14,528 nt of DNA, from contig JAGNPU010000010.1 in assembly GCA_017989485.1 (NCBI GenBank), forward strand, positions 1-14,528. The letters run 5' to 3'. This document shows, in pieces, positions 1-7,415 of the stretch. Position 1 is the stretch's first letter; each line of letters starts with the position of its first letter. Position numbers and translations under genes: made by a program. The notes under the pieces were generated by a model. That model was not told the DNA's origin, did no database searches, and worked only from the letters and a program-made list of their open reading frames with translations. Source of the stretch: Neisseriaceae bacterium (GTDB lineage: Bacteria > Pseudomonadota > Gammaproteobacteria > Burkholderiales > Neisseriaceae).

Positions 1-2422
1 AGTAAGGAATCACCTGCATACGGCCCAACAGCGCCGCAGGGAATACCTGCAACATCGGCTCGCGCAGGGCCGTGGCCAACCCTTCTGGCGTAGGCAATAG
101 CTCTGGGTCTTCACACATGTCCATCACCAAGTTGGTGCCCACGTTGGTGGTCAAAATAATGATGGTGTTTTTGAAATCGATGTAGCGCCCTTCTCCGTCT
201 TCCATCCAGCCTTTGTCAAACACCTGAAAAAACACTTCATGTACGTCGGGGTGGGCTTTTTCGACTTCATCTAACAGCACCACGCTGTAAGGACGGCGAC
301 GCACGGCCTCGGTCAGCACGCCGCCTTCGCCATAACCGACATAACCCGGAGGAGCCCCTTTTAGGGTCGACACGGTATGGGCTTCTTGGTATTCACTCAT
401 ATTGATGGTGATGACGTTTTGCTCGCCACCGTATAACGATTCAGCCAGGGCCAAAGCGGTTTCCGTTTTGCCCACGCCAGACGGCCCGGCCAGCATGAAC
501 ACGCCGATGGGCTTATTCGGGTCATCCAACGACGCACGGGCGGTTTGGATGCGCTTGGTAATCGCTTCTAAGCCATGTCGTTGGCCAATCACACGCTCGT
601 TCAGGGTGTCGGCCAACATCAGCACCGACGCCACTTCGTCTTTCACCATTTTGCCCACGGGAATGCCGGTCCAATCGGCCACCACGTCGGCCACGGCGCG
701 TGCGTCCACCAAAGACAGAATCAGCGGTTCGTTTTGCTGCAAGGCGGTCAAGGCGGCAATCAGCTCGTTTTGTTCGTGTATCAAGGTGGCGATGTCTACG
801 GGCGCACCCTCGGCTTCCGCCCCCGGCACTAATGCCTCGGCCAATCCGTCTTCTGCGGCCCCCTCGGCCACGTCACTGGCCACGGCCACTGCTGGCTGGT
901 GTGCGGCCAAAATGGCCTGACGCACGCTCAGCAAACGGCTCACCAAGTCGTTCTCAGTGCCCCAACGCTCGGCCAAAATGGCCAGTTGGGCTTCGGTGGC
1001 GGTGATGGTGGCGTCGATGGCCACCAGACGGCTAGAGTCGCTCATGCCCAAATCCAACTCACGCTTCACCCCTTTGCGCTCAATGGCCAAGGCCTCCAGC
1101 TGACGCTGTAGGTGTTCAATTTGGCTGGGCGTGGCGTGTTGGCTCACCGCCACCCGCGCACAGGCGGTATCCATCAGGCCAACGGCTTTGTCAGGCAGCT
1201 GGCGCGCGGGAATATAACGATGAGAGAGTTTGACGGCGGCCTCAATGGCCTCATCCAAAATCAACACCTGATGATGGCGCTCTAGGTGACCGGTGAGGCT
1301 ACGCAGCATTTTGATGGCTTTGTCTTCAGTCGGTTCTAACACCTGCACCACTTGAAAGCGGCGGGTTAAGGCTGGGTCTTTTTCAAAGTATTTCTTGTAC
1401 TCTGCCCAGGTCGTGGCGCCGATGGTACGTAGCTTGCCACGGGCCAAGGCCGGTTTTAATAAGTTGGCCGCATCGCCGGTACCGGCAGCGCCCCCCGCAC
1501 CGATTAAGGTGTGGATTTCGTCAATAAACAACACGATGGGCACGGCGCTGGCTTCGACTTCATCCATCACCGCCCGCAGACGCGCTTCAAACTCACCCGT
1601 CATGCTGGCACCGGCCTTTAATAGGCCAATATCCAACAACATCAGCTGCACGTCTTTTAGGCTAGGCGGCACATCGCCAGAAGCCAAGCGCAGCGCCAAA
1701 GCTTCTACCACGGCGGTTTTGCCCACGCCGGCCTCACCGGTCAAAATAGGGTTGTTCTGCCGACGACGCATTAAGATGTCCACCATTTGGCGAATTTCGT
1801 CGTCCCGTCCGGTCACGGGGTCGATTTCTCCGGCACGGGCTTTCTCGGTTAGGTCGACACCATACTTGGCCAGGGCGCTTTCCTTGGTGCTGCCGCCCTG
1901 ATCGTTGCCCAACGGCATGCTCTGGCGCTGCTCGGCGCTTTGCTGCTCTACCGACTGCTTGAGGATGGCCCCAATATTGTCTAACAAGACGTCGGGTTTG
2001 ATTTTTTCAAACTCGTGTGAAATATGGCACAACAGGCTGTTGAGCTGTTTCACCTTCAATAAGGTGTAGATAAAATAGCCGCCACGTATCTGCATTTCGT
2101 TAAATTTAAGCGAGCTATACGTCCAAGCCTCTTCGGTCGCAGTTTGAATGTGTTCAGAGAAATCCACGACGGCGGTGGCACCGCTAGAAAGGCGTTCAAT
2201 ATTGGCCAAAATATCCTGACGCAGCTGGGCTTCATTCAGGTTGAAATGTTTGACGATGAGCAGTAGGTCCGACTGCTCTACCTGCATCAGCTGATGCAAC
2301 CAGTGAACCAGTTCCACATAGTTGTGCTCGCGCAGGCGACAAAAGGTATAGGCATTTTCCAAGCTGCTGTACAACACGCTATTGAGCTTGCCAAATAAGG
2401 TAGCACGGCTAATTTCTGACAT
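1..2422 (-). CDS. clpV: T6SS sheath-disassembly AAA+ ATPase ClpV (TssH), 3' end beyond window
   Basis: Hexameric Clp/Hsp100 ATPase that unfolds and recycles the contracted TssB/TssC sheath in the cytoplasm. The frame opens at ATG 2420-2422 and stays open to position 2, giving 807 visible residues; the family is usually about 850-900, so only the end of the C-terminal domain is missing. The N-domain starts MSEISRATLFGKLN and contains YVELVHWLHQL, as in ClpV rather than ClpB. The first AAA domain has Walker A GEAGVGKT (residues 229-236) and Walker B LFIDEIH (298-304). The second has Walker A GPSGVGKT (646-653) and LLDEVEKAHPDV with DE at 718-719. A middle region is followed by an acidic, alanine-rich linker near residues 505-545, then VADWTGIPVGKMV. 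The start lies 21 nt after the tssG stop, behind a purine-rich stretch (aagagag). All ATPase motifs are intact. Family assignment is near certain. Confidence 0.97.
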   Translation of the reverse strand, partial: MSEISRATLFGKLNSVLYSSLENAYTFCRLREHNYVELVHWLHQLMQVEQSDLLLIVKHFNLNEAQLRQDILANIERLSSGATAVVDFSEHIQTATEEAWTYSSLKFNEMQIRGGYFIYTLLKVKQLNSLLCHISHEFEKIKPDVLLDNIGAILKQSVEQQSAEQRQSMPLGNDQGGSTKESALAKYGVDLTEKARAGEIDPVTGRDDEIRQMVDILMRRRQNNPILTGEAGVGKTAVVEALALRLASGDVPPSLKDVQLMLLDIGLLKAGASMTGEFEARLRAVMDEVEASAVPIVLFIDEIHTLIGAGGAAGTGDAANLLKPALARGKLRTIGATTWAEYKKYFEKDPALTRRFQVVQVLEPTEDKAIKMLRSLTGHLERHHQVLILDEAIEAAVKLSHRYIPARQLPDKAVGLMDTACARVAVSQHATPSQIEHLQRQLEALAIERKGVKRELDLGMSDSSRLVAIDATITATEAQLAILAERWGTENDLVSRLLSVRQAILAAHQPAVAVASDVAEGAAEDGLAEALVPGAEAEGAPVDIATLIHEQNELIAALTALQQNEPLILSLVDARAVADVVADWTGIPVGKMVKDEVASVLMLADTLNERVIGQRHGLEAITKRIQTARASLDDPNKPIGVFMLAGPSGVGKTETALALAESLYGGEQNVITINMSEYQEAHTVSTLKGAPPGYVGYGEGGVLTEAVRRRPYSVVLLDEVEKAHPDVHEVFFQVFDKGWMEDGEGRYIDFKNTIIILTTNVGTNLVMDMCEDPELLPTPEGLATALREPMLQVFPAALLGRMQVIPY

Positions 2423-2443
2423 TTACGGCACTCTCTTTCTTTC

Positions 2444-3463
2444 TTAATTTAAATATTTTAGAATCAAATCGTTTGCATCACGGTCAACCTGACCCAGCCA
2501 AGTACTCAGGCCCAGTGCGCTTTGCGCCTGCCCTAAGACAAAAGCAGGACACGCAGCCTGTGCCAAAACCAACTGCACATCCCACTCGTACTCATAGGCA
2601 CAATAAAACCGTACCCAATCCATTAAACGGCGGGCATTAGGCTGATGCTGCATAAAAGATTGATAGGCGGCGTAGTCCATGGGACCGATGACCACCCGAA
2701 ATTTACTTTGCCGGTCGTACAGTTTGTCACCCAATAACAAACCCTCCCCTAAACACATTTCCCGGTTGGCATTCAGATAACTTTTTTGCTCTGGCGCAAC
2801 CGGCAACCAATAGCCAACGTTCTGGATGATTTGAATGGGAAGCTGGAAATAGTGGCCAAGGATTTTCTCTAGGCCACCCACGGTGCGTGGACGCACCAGC
2901 AGATGGGGCAAATAATAATATTTGGCGAAGTCGCTGACGCTGTCTCTATCCCGGAAGGCCTCGTCGCCAAGGCCAATCAAGCTGGCGACGTAGCGGCTAA
3001 ACGTCCATTGATCATGGTTGTCTAAACCGGTCACGCTCTGGGCATTGGCCCAGGCGCGATAAAACAGGCCAATTAAGCGGTGGTGGAACATGTCGGCAAA
3101 GGCCGACAGGGTTTTGTCATCGTAGTGATGTTTGCGCTCATAGGCATATTCAGAATAATGTAGCGGCAAGGGGCCATTTGGCCCAAACAGGCCGAACCCA
3201 CGCAACACCACTTCGGTCTTGCCGCGGTCGTTGACCGCCACGGCCGAGTGGATGGCGCTGGGGGCAAAACTGAGCTCTGGCTCTTGCTTAAACCGCAGCA
3301 GGTCTTGACGCCGATGTTGGGTGGTGCCAATTTTGCCATCGGCCATGCCCAAGGTCTCTAAATGTCGCAGCAATCCATACAGGTCATAGCGATAAGGCGC
3401 TTGCTCAACCTTATTCAGCAGTTCCGCAATGTGTACGGCTGTGTCTGTCGCGGCGGCCGTCAT
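2444..3463 (-). CDS. tssG: T6SS baseplate protein TssG
   Basis: Baseplate wedge component that joins TssF, TssE and TssK under the Hcp/sheath tail in the cytoplasm. The 339-residue length fits the TssG family (DUF1305). Near the N-terminus it has the family's opening pattern, a helix followed by YRYDLYGLLRHLE, then an early SFAPSAI segment and GLFGPNGPLPLHYSEY, the most recognisable TssG motif (gLfGpnGpLP.h.tEya). The FYRAWANAQ stretch and the later YDRQSKFRVVIGPMDYAAYQSF are also family-like. Its ATG overlaps the tssF stop codon in an ATGA arrangement, so translation is probably coupled to tssF, matching their roles as direct partners. It is followed after 21 nt by clpV. No truncation or odd composition is seen. 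Confidence 0.96.
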   Translation of the reverse strand: MTAAATDTAVHIAELLNKVEQAPYRYDLYGLLRHLETLGMADGKIGTTQHRRQDLLRFKQEPELSFAPSAIHSAVAVNDRGKTEVVLRGFGLFGPNGPLPLHYSEYAYERKHHYDDKTLSAFADMFHHRLIGLFYRAWANAQSVTGLDNHDQWTFSRYVASLIGLGDEAFRDRDSVSDFAKYYYLPHLLVRPRTVGGLEKILGHYFQLPIQIIQNVGYWLPVAPEQKSYLNANREMCLGEGLLLGDKLYDRQSKFRVVIGPMDYAAYQSFMQHQPNARRLMDWVRFYCAYEYEWDVQLVLAQAACPAFVLGQAQSALGLSTWLGQVDRDANDLILKYLN

Positions 3464-5433
3464 AAGGTCGGTCTTTCACCACTCATCATCGGCCAGCTGG
3501 CGACTTCGCCATTTTGCAAAGTGCTGATGGTCAACTGGGTAAACGAATTCAACGACACCAGCCGTGCAAAGAAATGATTGAGCACGGAGCCAAACAAATA
3601 GGGGTGGGTGCCCGACAACAAGCCGTCGTCCAACACCACGCTGATGGCCACGCCGCGAATGGACGAGGTCAGGCCCTGGCGCCGCACAATTTGCGTTTTG
3701 GGCGTCAGCGTCACGCGGCTAATGGCCTCGACCTGCTTGCTCAAACCATCGGCGCCGCGAATCAAATACACGCTCAACAGCTGGCGCAGAGCACGCCCCG
3801 CATCCTCTGGGGCCAAATCAGCCAAAGACAAATAATTCATGCCCAAATGATTGACCAAATGCCATAGCGAGGTTTCGTCGGTGATGCCCTCTTTGGGCCG
3901 GGTCATTCTGCTGGCCAGCTTGATGCTGTGTACCGGCATGTCGCCTTCCACCATGAAATCCGATTCCTGATCCAGGGGCATTAACAAGGCCAAGTCGCGA
4001 CTGCTGCACCAGGCCTTAACCGACAAATGCTCTAGCTGTGGCGACCAAGACAGTCGGTCTTGATCGGTTAAGGATAAATACACTTCGCTGCCACGGTAAG
4101 ACGTTCGCCCCCCTTGCTCTTTGCTGCGTATAGAGTAAGGACGAACCTCTCGGCGCTCGGCAAAGTAGGCATAGCGGGCTGAGGGGTTAGGGCTGACCCC
4201 TAGGTCAGGCGGCAGATAAATCGGCTTAAACTCAATCAGCTTTTTATTGTCTTTGGTGTAACCCACCACCTCATCAATGCGGTTGATTTCATAATTCAAG
4301 GGCTGCGTTTTATCGACCACGACATGCTGCTCGCGCGCATGTTCGTCCACCGCAAAGCGTATGCCCCGCTGTTCAAACAAATTAATCACCGGCGCGCAGT
4401 GGAGCGCAACGTCGCGCTCACTCACCACGCCTTCTAGTTCTGGCACCGACTCGTCAAACAAAAAGGTCACGCTAAAATGGCGGTCGGCAAACGCCACAAC
4501 GTCTTTATTGACGCCGTTTTCCATAATGGTTTTGGTTTGCTGCTTGGGCTCAACCAAGAGCCCCCCCACCTCTTCAGCATGGGCCAATGCGGCTTTAATC
4601 TGATGGATGGTGAGGAATAAGAATTTTTGCGGCAAGGCGTTGTATTCTTGCATGAGGCGATAGCCCGACACCGAACGGGTCAAATCAAAGCTCAAGGCCT
4701 CATCGTCGGCAAAGCCTTTGTGCTCTGGCGTATTGGGCAATTCATAATGCCAACGTCTAGGGTCTTGGCTGTCGTGGACCACAATGCCCACGCAACGGTT
4801 CATGATTAAGTACAGCAGATGAGACGCCACCGCCATGCCGCCGCTTAAGAATAAATCTAGGTGTTCCAAGGGCAAGGCCGAGCAGGCGGTGCCGTGATTC
4901 ACGGTCAAGTCTAGGCGCAAAGCCGCCTGGACTTTTTTGCCATTTTGGCTGGCGCGTAGGCTTTGCAAGGGCAAATCCGTCGGTACCGAGGTAAAGCGTA
5001 CGTCGGCAACCTTCAACGGCATTAGCTGGGTTTGTCTGGTGAGGCTAAACGGGCAAAATGCCTTGAGGCTAGGAATGGCCTGAGAGCGTATCTTTTTGCC
5101 ACGGCTTAAGGCATAGCCTAATGAAGCCGAATGCTTGTGGGCGGTTTTAAACGACACAATGGCGGCCGCAGGCTGCGGCTGTAAAAAGGCCGGATGCGCC
5201 AACGACAAAATGCGATGGGCAAAGGCCGGATACTCGGCGTCCATTTTTAACTGAACCCGAGCCGTCAGAAAACTAAAGCCTTCCAAAAGGCGTTCCACAT
5301 AAGGGTCTGACACCTCAGGCGCATCTAAGCCTAGGCGTGCAGCCACTTTGGGGTATTGATGGGCGAACTCTTGGCCCATTTCGCGTAAATAAGCCAACTC
5401 GCGATTATAATAATTTAAAAAATGATGGTTCAT
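3460..5433 (-). CDS. tssF: T6SS baseplate protein TssF
   Basis: Largest baseplate wedge subunit, which forms a TssF2-TssG core complex in the cytoplasm. The N-terminus is diagnostic: FLNYYNRELAYLREMG at residues 5-20, then a YPKVAARLGL segment and DPYVERLLEGFSFL, all hallmarks of the TssF family (DUF879). The product is 657 residues, at the upper end of the usual 580-650. The frame starts at ATG 5431-5433, only 4 nt after the tssE stop, and ends in a 4-nt ATGA overlap with tssG, so tssE-tssF-tssG is a tightly coupled translation block. I see no signal peptide or membrane segment, as expected for a cytoplasmic baseplate protein. Assignment is secure. Confidence 0.97.
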   Translation of the reverse strand: MNHHFLNYYNRELAYLREMGQEFAHQYPKVAARLGLDAPEVSDPYVERLLEGFSFLTARVQLKMDAEYPAFAHRILSLAHPAFLQPQPAAAIVSFKTAHKHSASLGYALSRGKKIRSQAIPSLKAFCPFSLTRQTQLMPLKVADVRFTSVPTDLPLQSLRASQNGKKVQAALRLDLTVNHGTACSALPLEHLDLFLSGGMAVASHLLYLIMNRCVGIVVHDSQDPRRWHYELPNTPEHKGFADDEALSFDLTRSVSGYRLMQEYNALPQKFLFLTIHQIKAALAHAEEVGGLLVEPKQQTKTIMENGVNKDVVAFADRHFSVTFLFDESVPELEGVVSERDVALHCAPVINLFEQRGIRFAVDEHAREQHVVVDKTQPLNYEINRIDEVVGYTKDNKKLIEFKPIYLPPDLGVSPNPSARYAYFAERREVRPYSIRSKEQGGRTSYRGSEVYLSLTDQDRLSWSPQLEHLSVKAWCSSRDLALLMPLDQESDFMVEGDMPVHSIKLASRMTRPKEGITDETSLWHLVNHLGMNYLSLADLAPEDAGRALRQLLSVYLIRGADGLSKQVEAISRVTLTPKTQIVRRQGLTSSIRGVAISVVLDDGLLSGTHPYLFGSVLNHFFARLVSLNSFTQLTISTLQNGEVASWPMMSGERPTL

Positions 5434-5437
5434 GGCC

Positions 5438-5950
5438 TTACTCGCCCCCTAGCACTAGGTCAAACGTCCCCGTTTCCACATCCATAGCCGTTTGAATAAA
5501 AAAAGCCTGCGGATAGGGGTTCAAAATCAAATCGCCCCTGATTTCCACAATCAAGGCGTTGTATAAGGAAGCCTGATCCTGCTCCGACAGGCATTTAATC
5601 AAAAGGCTGTCGGGGTTAATTCTGGGTTCAAAATGGGTAATGGCCTGTCGGATATTGTCTTCTACACTCAACCAGTCTATTTCTGACACATTGGCGCCCG
5701 ACAGTGGCTCAATACCGTAATTCACACAGGAGGATTGCACCTGTGTAAAGCCCGTTAGGTGTTCCTTATCAACGGGATTGGCCGTATTCAATAAAAACAA
5801 TAGGTCTCGCAGCACCGCATCACGATACTTGGCTAGGCTCATGACCCGGCTCTCATCCACCTCGGTTTTTTTATGCGGCAGTTGATCGGTTAGCCGATCG
5901 ATGAGCGAGGGCAATAACTTGTCTGCGGAAGCGCGAAAGCGGTCTCTCAT
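5438..5950 (-). CDS. tssE: T6SS baseplate protein TssE (gp25-like)
   Basis: Baseplate protein related to phage T4 gp25, which seeds sheath polymerisation. The C-terminal half contains the gp25 (GPW/gp25) pattern: DWLSVEDNIRQAI followed by the signature EPRINP at residues 108-113, equivalent to the conserved EPR motif. I chose ATG 5948-5950 (170 residues). It has a GAGG Shine-Dalgarno 5 nt upstream and lies 7 nt after the tagJ stop. The frame can be extended to a TTG at 5975-5977 (179 residues), but that codon has no visible ribosome site and would overlap tagJ by 20 nt. Alternative products are unlikely. The gene sits between tagJ and tssF, as in the P. aeruginosa HSI-I cluster. Confidence 0.94.
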   Translation of the reverse strand: MRDRFRASADKLLPSLIDRLTDQLPHKKTEVDESRVMSLAKYRDAVLRDLLFLLNTANPVDKEHLTGFTQVQSSCVNYGIEPLSGANVSEIDWLSVEDNIRQAITHFEPRINPDSLLIKCLSEQDQASLYNALIVEIRGDLILNPYPQAFFIQTAMDVETGTFDLVLGGE

Positions 5951-5955
5951 GTCTG

Positions 5956-5959
5956 CCTC
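5956..5959 (-). promoter_or_regulatory. Ribosome binding site deciding the tssE start
   Basis: On the minus strand GAGG is followed by CAGAC and then ATG (5948-5950). The TGA stop of tagJ (5958-5960) overlaps this GAGG, so ribosomes finishing tagJ would be positioned to start tssE. This favours ATG 5950 over the upstream TTG at 5977. Confidence 0.7.
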
Positions 5960-6755
5960 AAACCGACGCAAATTCAATGCTGCGAATGTCTAACAGGCCG
6001 ACATCCATGTCGCTGCCACCAAGGGTTTTTTGACCACGGCCACAAAACAAGCCGCCCATTTCTTGCCAATTGGTGTGACGACACATCAGTTCGTCATTGG
6101 TCAAGGTCACGGTTTGGTCTATGGGATAACGCGCAGGCGTGCACCCATCAAATTCTCGGCCATCTTTGAACACGACCTTGGTCAGCGGCCAGAGCAAATC
6201 GGTGGTTTTTTGTGGCGTAAACATGGTCACGGTTTTGATTTCGGTTAAAGGCAGCCAGTAATATTTACCTTCAATAAACAATTCCCAAATCATGGCCAGA
6301 CGCCCGTCGGTGTCCATCAGCCATTCGGCTTCGCTGTCCATCGTCTGCGACATGTCTTGGCAATGGCTGATGCGGCAAGGATTGGCCGCCTGCGCCGCCA
6401 ACAGCGTTTCGCCATAGGCACGGCTTTCGGCCACTTTGTTGTCCAAATACAGGGCCAACAGCGCCAAATGTTGTTGTGCCAAGGCCTCAGCCGCAGTGGG
6501 CATGGCCGGCATCATGGGTTTCATTTCACCGGCCATCACATGGGCTCGGCGCACTTCTGCCTCGATATTGTGCACAAACAGTCCCGCCGACTCATGGTCG
6601 CCGGGAAATAATTTTTGATACTGCCCCAAATTCTTTAAGGCACGATCCCAGTCTGCCGCCAAGCACAGATATTGAATCAATGCTAGCCGGCTATTTTGAT
6701 TGCCAGGTGCCGACCGGATCTGGTCCATTAAGTCAGCAATTTTGTCTTGAATCAT
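5958..6755 (-). CDS. tagJ: T6SS accessory protein TagJ (ImpE family)
   Basis: Accessory protein found only in a subset of T6SS clusters. In the P. aeruginosa HSI-I system the homologue (HsiE1) binds the N-terminal helix of the TssB sheath subunit and is thought to assist ClpV-linked sheath turnover. The 265-residue product has an N-terminal helical, TPR-like half (roughly residues 1-120, with the LIQYLCLAADWDRALKNL pattern typical of ImpE). Its C-terminal domain contains KYYWLPLTEI, the TTDLLWPLTKV segment, ARYP and a closing GRGQKTL...LLDIRSIEF that matches the family end. It starts at ATG 6753-6755 with a weak AGGG site upstream. It lies 90 nt downstream of hcp, beyond a terminator, and its stop overlaps the tssE ribosome site. 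ImpE family membership is confident; the exact role here is inferred. Confidence 0.93.
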   Translation of the reverse strand: MIQDKIADLMDQIRSAPGNQNSRLALIQYLCLAADWDRALKNLGQYQKLFPGDHESAGLFVHNIEAEVRRAHVMAGEMKPMMPAMPTAAEALAQQHLALLALYLDNKVAESRAYGETLLAAQAANPCRISHCQDMSQTMDSEAEWLMDTDGRLAMIWELFIEGKYYWLPLTEIKTVTMFTPQKTTDLLWPLTKVVFKDGREFDGCTPARYPIDQTVTLTNDELMCRHTNWQEMGGLFCGRGQKTLGGSDMDVGLLDIRSIEFASV

Positions 6756-6794
6756 GGTGATGCACCCTATCTTTATTCACATATTGCTGTTGCT

Positions 6795-6832
6795 AAAAAA
6801 TGCCCGACTCAAGTCGTTTAAGTCAGGCATTT
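6795..6832 (-). terminator. Rho-independent terminator after hcp
   Basis: On the minus-strand transcript AATGCCTGACT (6831-6821) pairs with AGTCGGGCATT (6809-6799). This is an 11-bp stem with one G-U wobble, extendable by one A-U pair, around an 11-nt loop. The 3' arm runs straight into a six-U tract (6800-6795). It begins 14 nt after the hcp stop. This is a textbook intrinsic terminator. It would end most hcp transcripts and lower read-through into tagJ-tssEFG-clpV. Confidence 0.88.
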
Positions 6833-6845
6833 CGGGTCACTTCAA

Positions 6846-7328
6846 TTAGGCAAGTTTATTTTCTTTAAGGTTGTACGCCATTTGCACTTCAGCGCCTTTA
6901 CCACCTTTATCAGTTTGTTCCCAATATTGGTTTTTCACTTTAGCGGCTTGGAATGAGTAGTGAACCATCAAGGCTTCACCTTCACGGGCGCCAACAAACT
7001 CAACGCCTGTCACCAATACGTCTTCCAAGGTCACTTTTGAATATTCAATTTGTGAACCACCGGCTTTACATACAGAAATCTCAACTTTAGATAAGTGCTG
7101 TCCTGTTGCACAGTTTTTCAACACGGTAGGCGCAGCTTTATCAATTACGGCAACAACTTCTAAATCGTTAAAGTTTACTTTACCGGCACCACCGCCACCA
7201 CCACTTGTCATATTACCTGGCTGTTCGGCACCCCATTTAAAGTTGGCGATATCGGTCCAATCTTTGTGATTTGAATCTTTAGATTCACCGTTTACACCAT
7301 CAATTTTCATAAACATATCAATAGACAT
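6846..7328 (-). CDS. hcp: T6SS tube protein Hcp (TssD)
   Basis: Hexameric ring protein that stacks into the inner tube, is expelled into the target cell and can chaperone small effectors in its lumen. The 160-residue product has the Hcp opening (MSIDMFMKIDGVNGESKD), the glycine-rich loop GGGGGAGKVN near residues 43-52, and the beta-strand pattern ending in YNLKENKLA. It most resembles the P. aeruginosa Hcp1 type. There is no N-terminal signal peptide and no C-terminal extension, so this is a structural Hcp and not an Hcp-effector fusion. Two cysteines (73 and 87) are present. ATG 7326-7328 has a good AAGGG site 5 nt upstream. The gene is bracketed by a 9-bp inverted repeat upstream and a terminator downstream, consistent with the separate high-level expression typical of hcp. 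Confidence 0.98.
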   Translation of the reverse strand: MSIDMFMKIDGVNGESKDSNHKDWTDIANFKWGAEQPGNMTSGGGGGAGKVNFNDLEVVAVIDKAAPTVLKNCATGQHLSKVEISVCKAGGSQIEYSKVTLEDVLVTGVEFVGAREGEALMVHYSFQAAKVKNQYWEQTDKGGKGAEVQMAYNLKENKLA

Positions 7329-7353
7329 AACATCCCTTTATTAAAAACTACAT

Positions 7354-7365
7354 GCTCAAATGAGC
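7354..7365 (-). repeat. Small palindrome upstream of hcp
   Basis: GCTCA-AA-TGAGC is a 5-bp inverted repeat with a two-base centre, 26 nt upstream of the hcp start. It could be a small operator half-site pair or chance; nothing else supports a function. Confidence 0.3.
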
Positions 7366-7371
7366 TAAAAT

Positions 7372-7404
7372 GGGTCTTAAATCATCAAAAAGTCATTAAG
7401 ACCC
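7372..7404 (-). repeat. Inverted repeat (stem-loop) between tssC and hcp
   Basis: On the minus strand GGGTCTTAA (7404-7396) and TTAAGACCC (7380-7372) form a perfect 9-bp stem around a 15-nt loop. It begins 11 nt after the tssC stop. The 3' arm is followed by ATTTTAG rather than a strong U tract, so it is at best a weak terminator. An mRNA-stabilising or processing hairpin for the hcp message, or an operator, are alternatives. I see no convincing -35/-10 pair in the 87-nt gap (7329-7415). Confidence 0.6.
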
Positions 7405-7415
7405 CACACCAAAAA

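Noticed and set aside
402..1901. Long open frames on the plus strand (for example 402-920 and 1395-1901)
   Set aside because: They are antisense to clpV, whose Walker motifs and continuous frame are unmistakable. The translations are low-complexity Ser/Ala/Pro or His/Gln-rich with no family resemblance.
5165..5179. Inverted repeat GCCGCA-GGC-TGCGGC
   Set aside because: It lies inside tssF and encodes a QPQPAAA stretch; there is no U tract or regulatory context, so it is probably a coding coincidence.
6846..7328. Hcp as an evolved Hcp-effector fusion
   Set aside because: The protein is 160 residues with a normal C-terminus and no extension, so it is a structural tube subunit.
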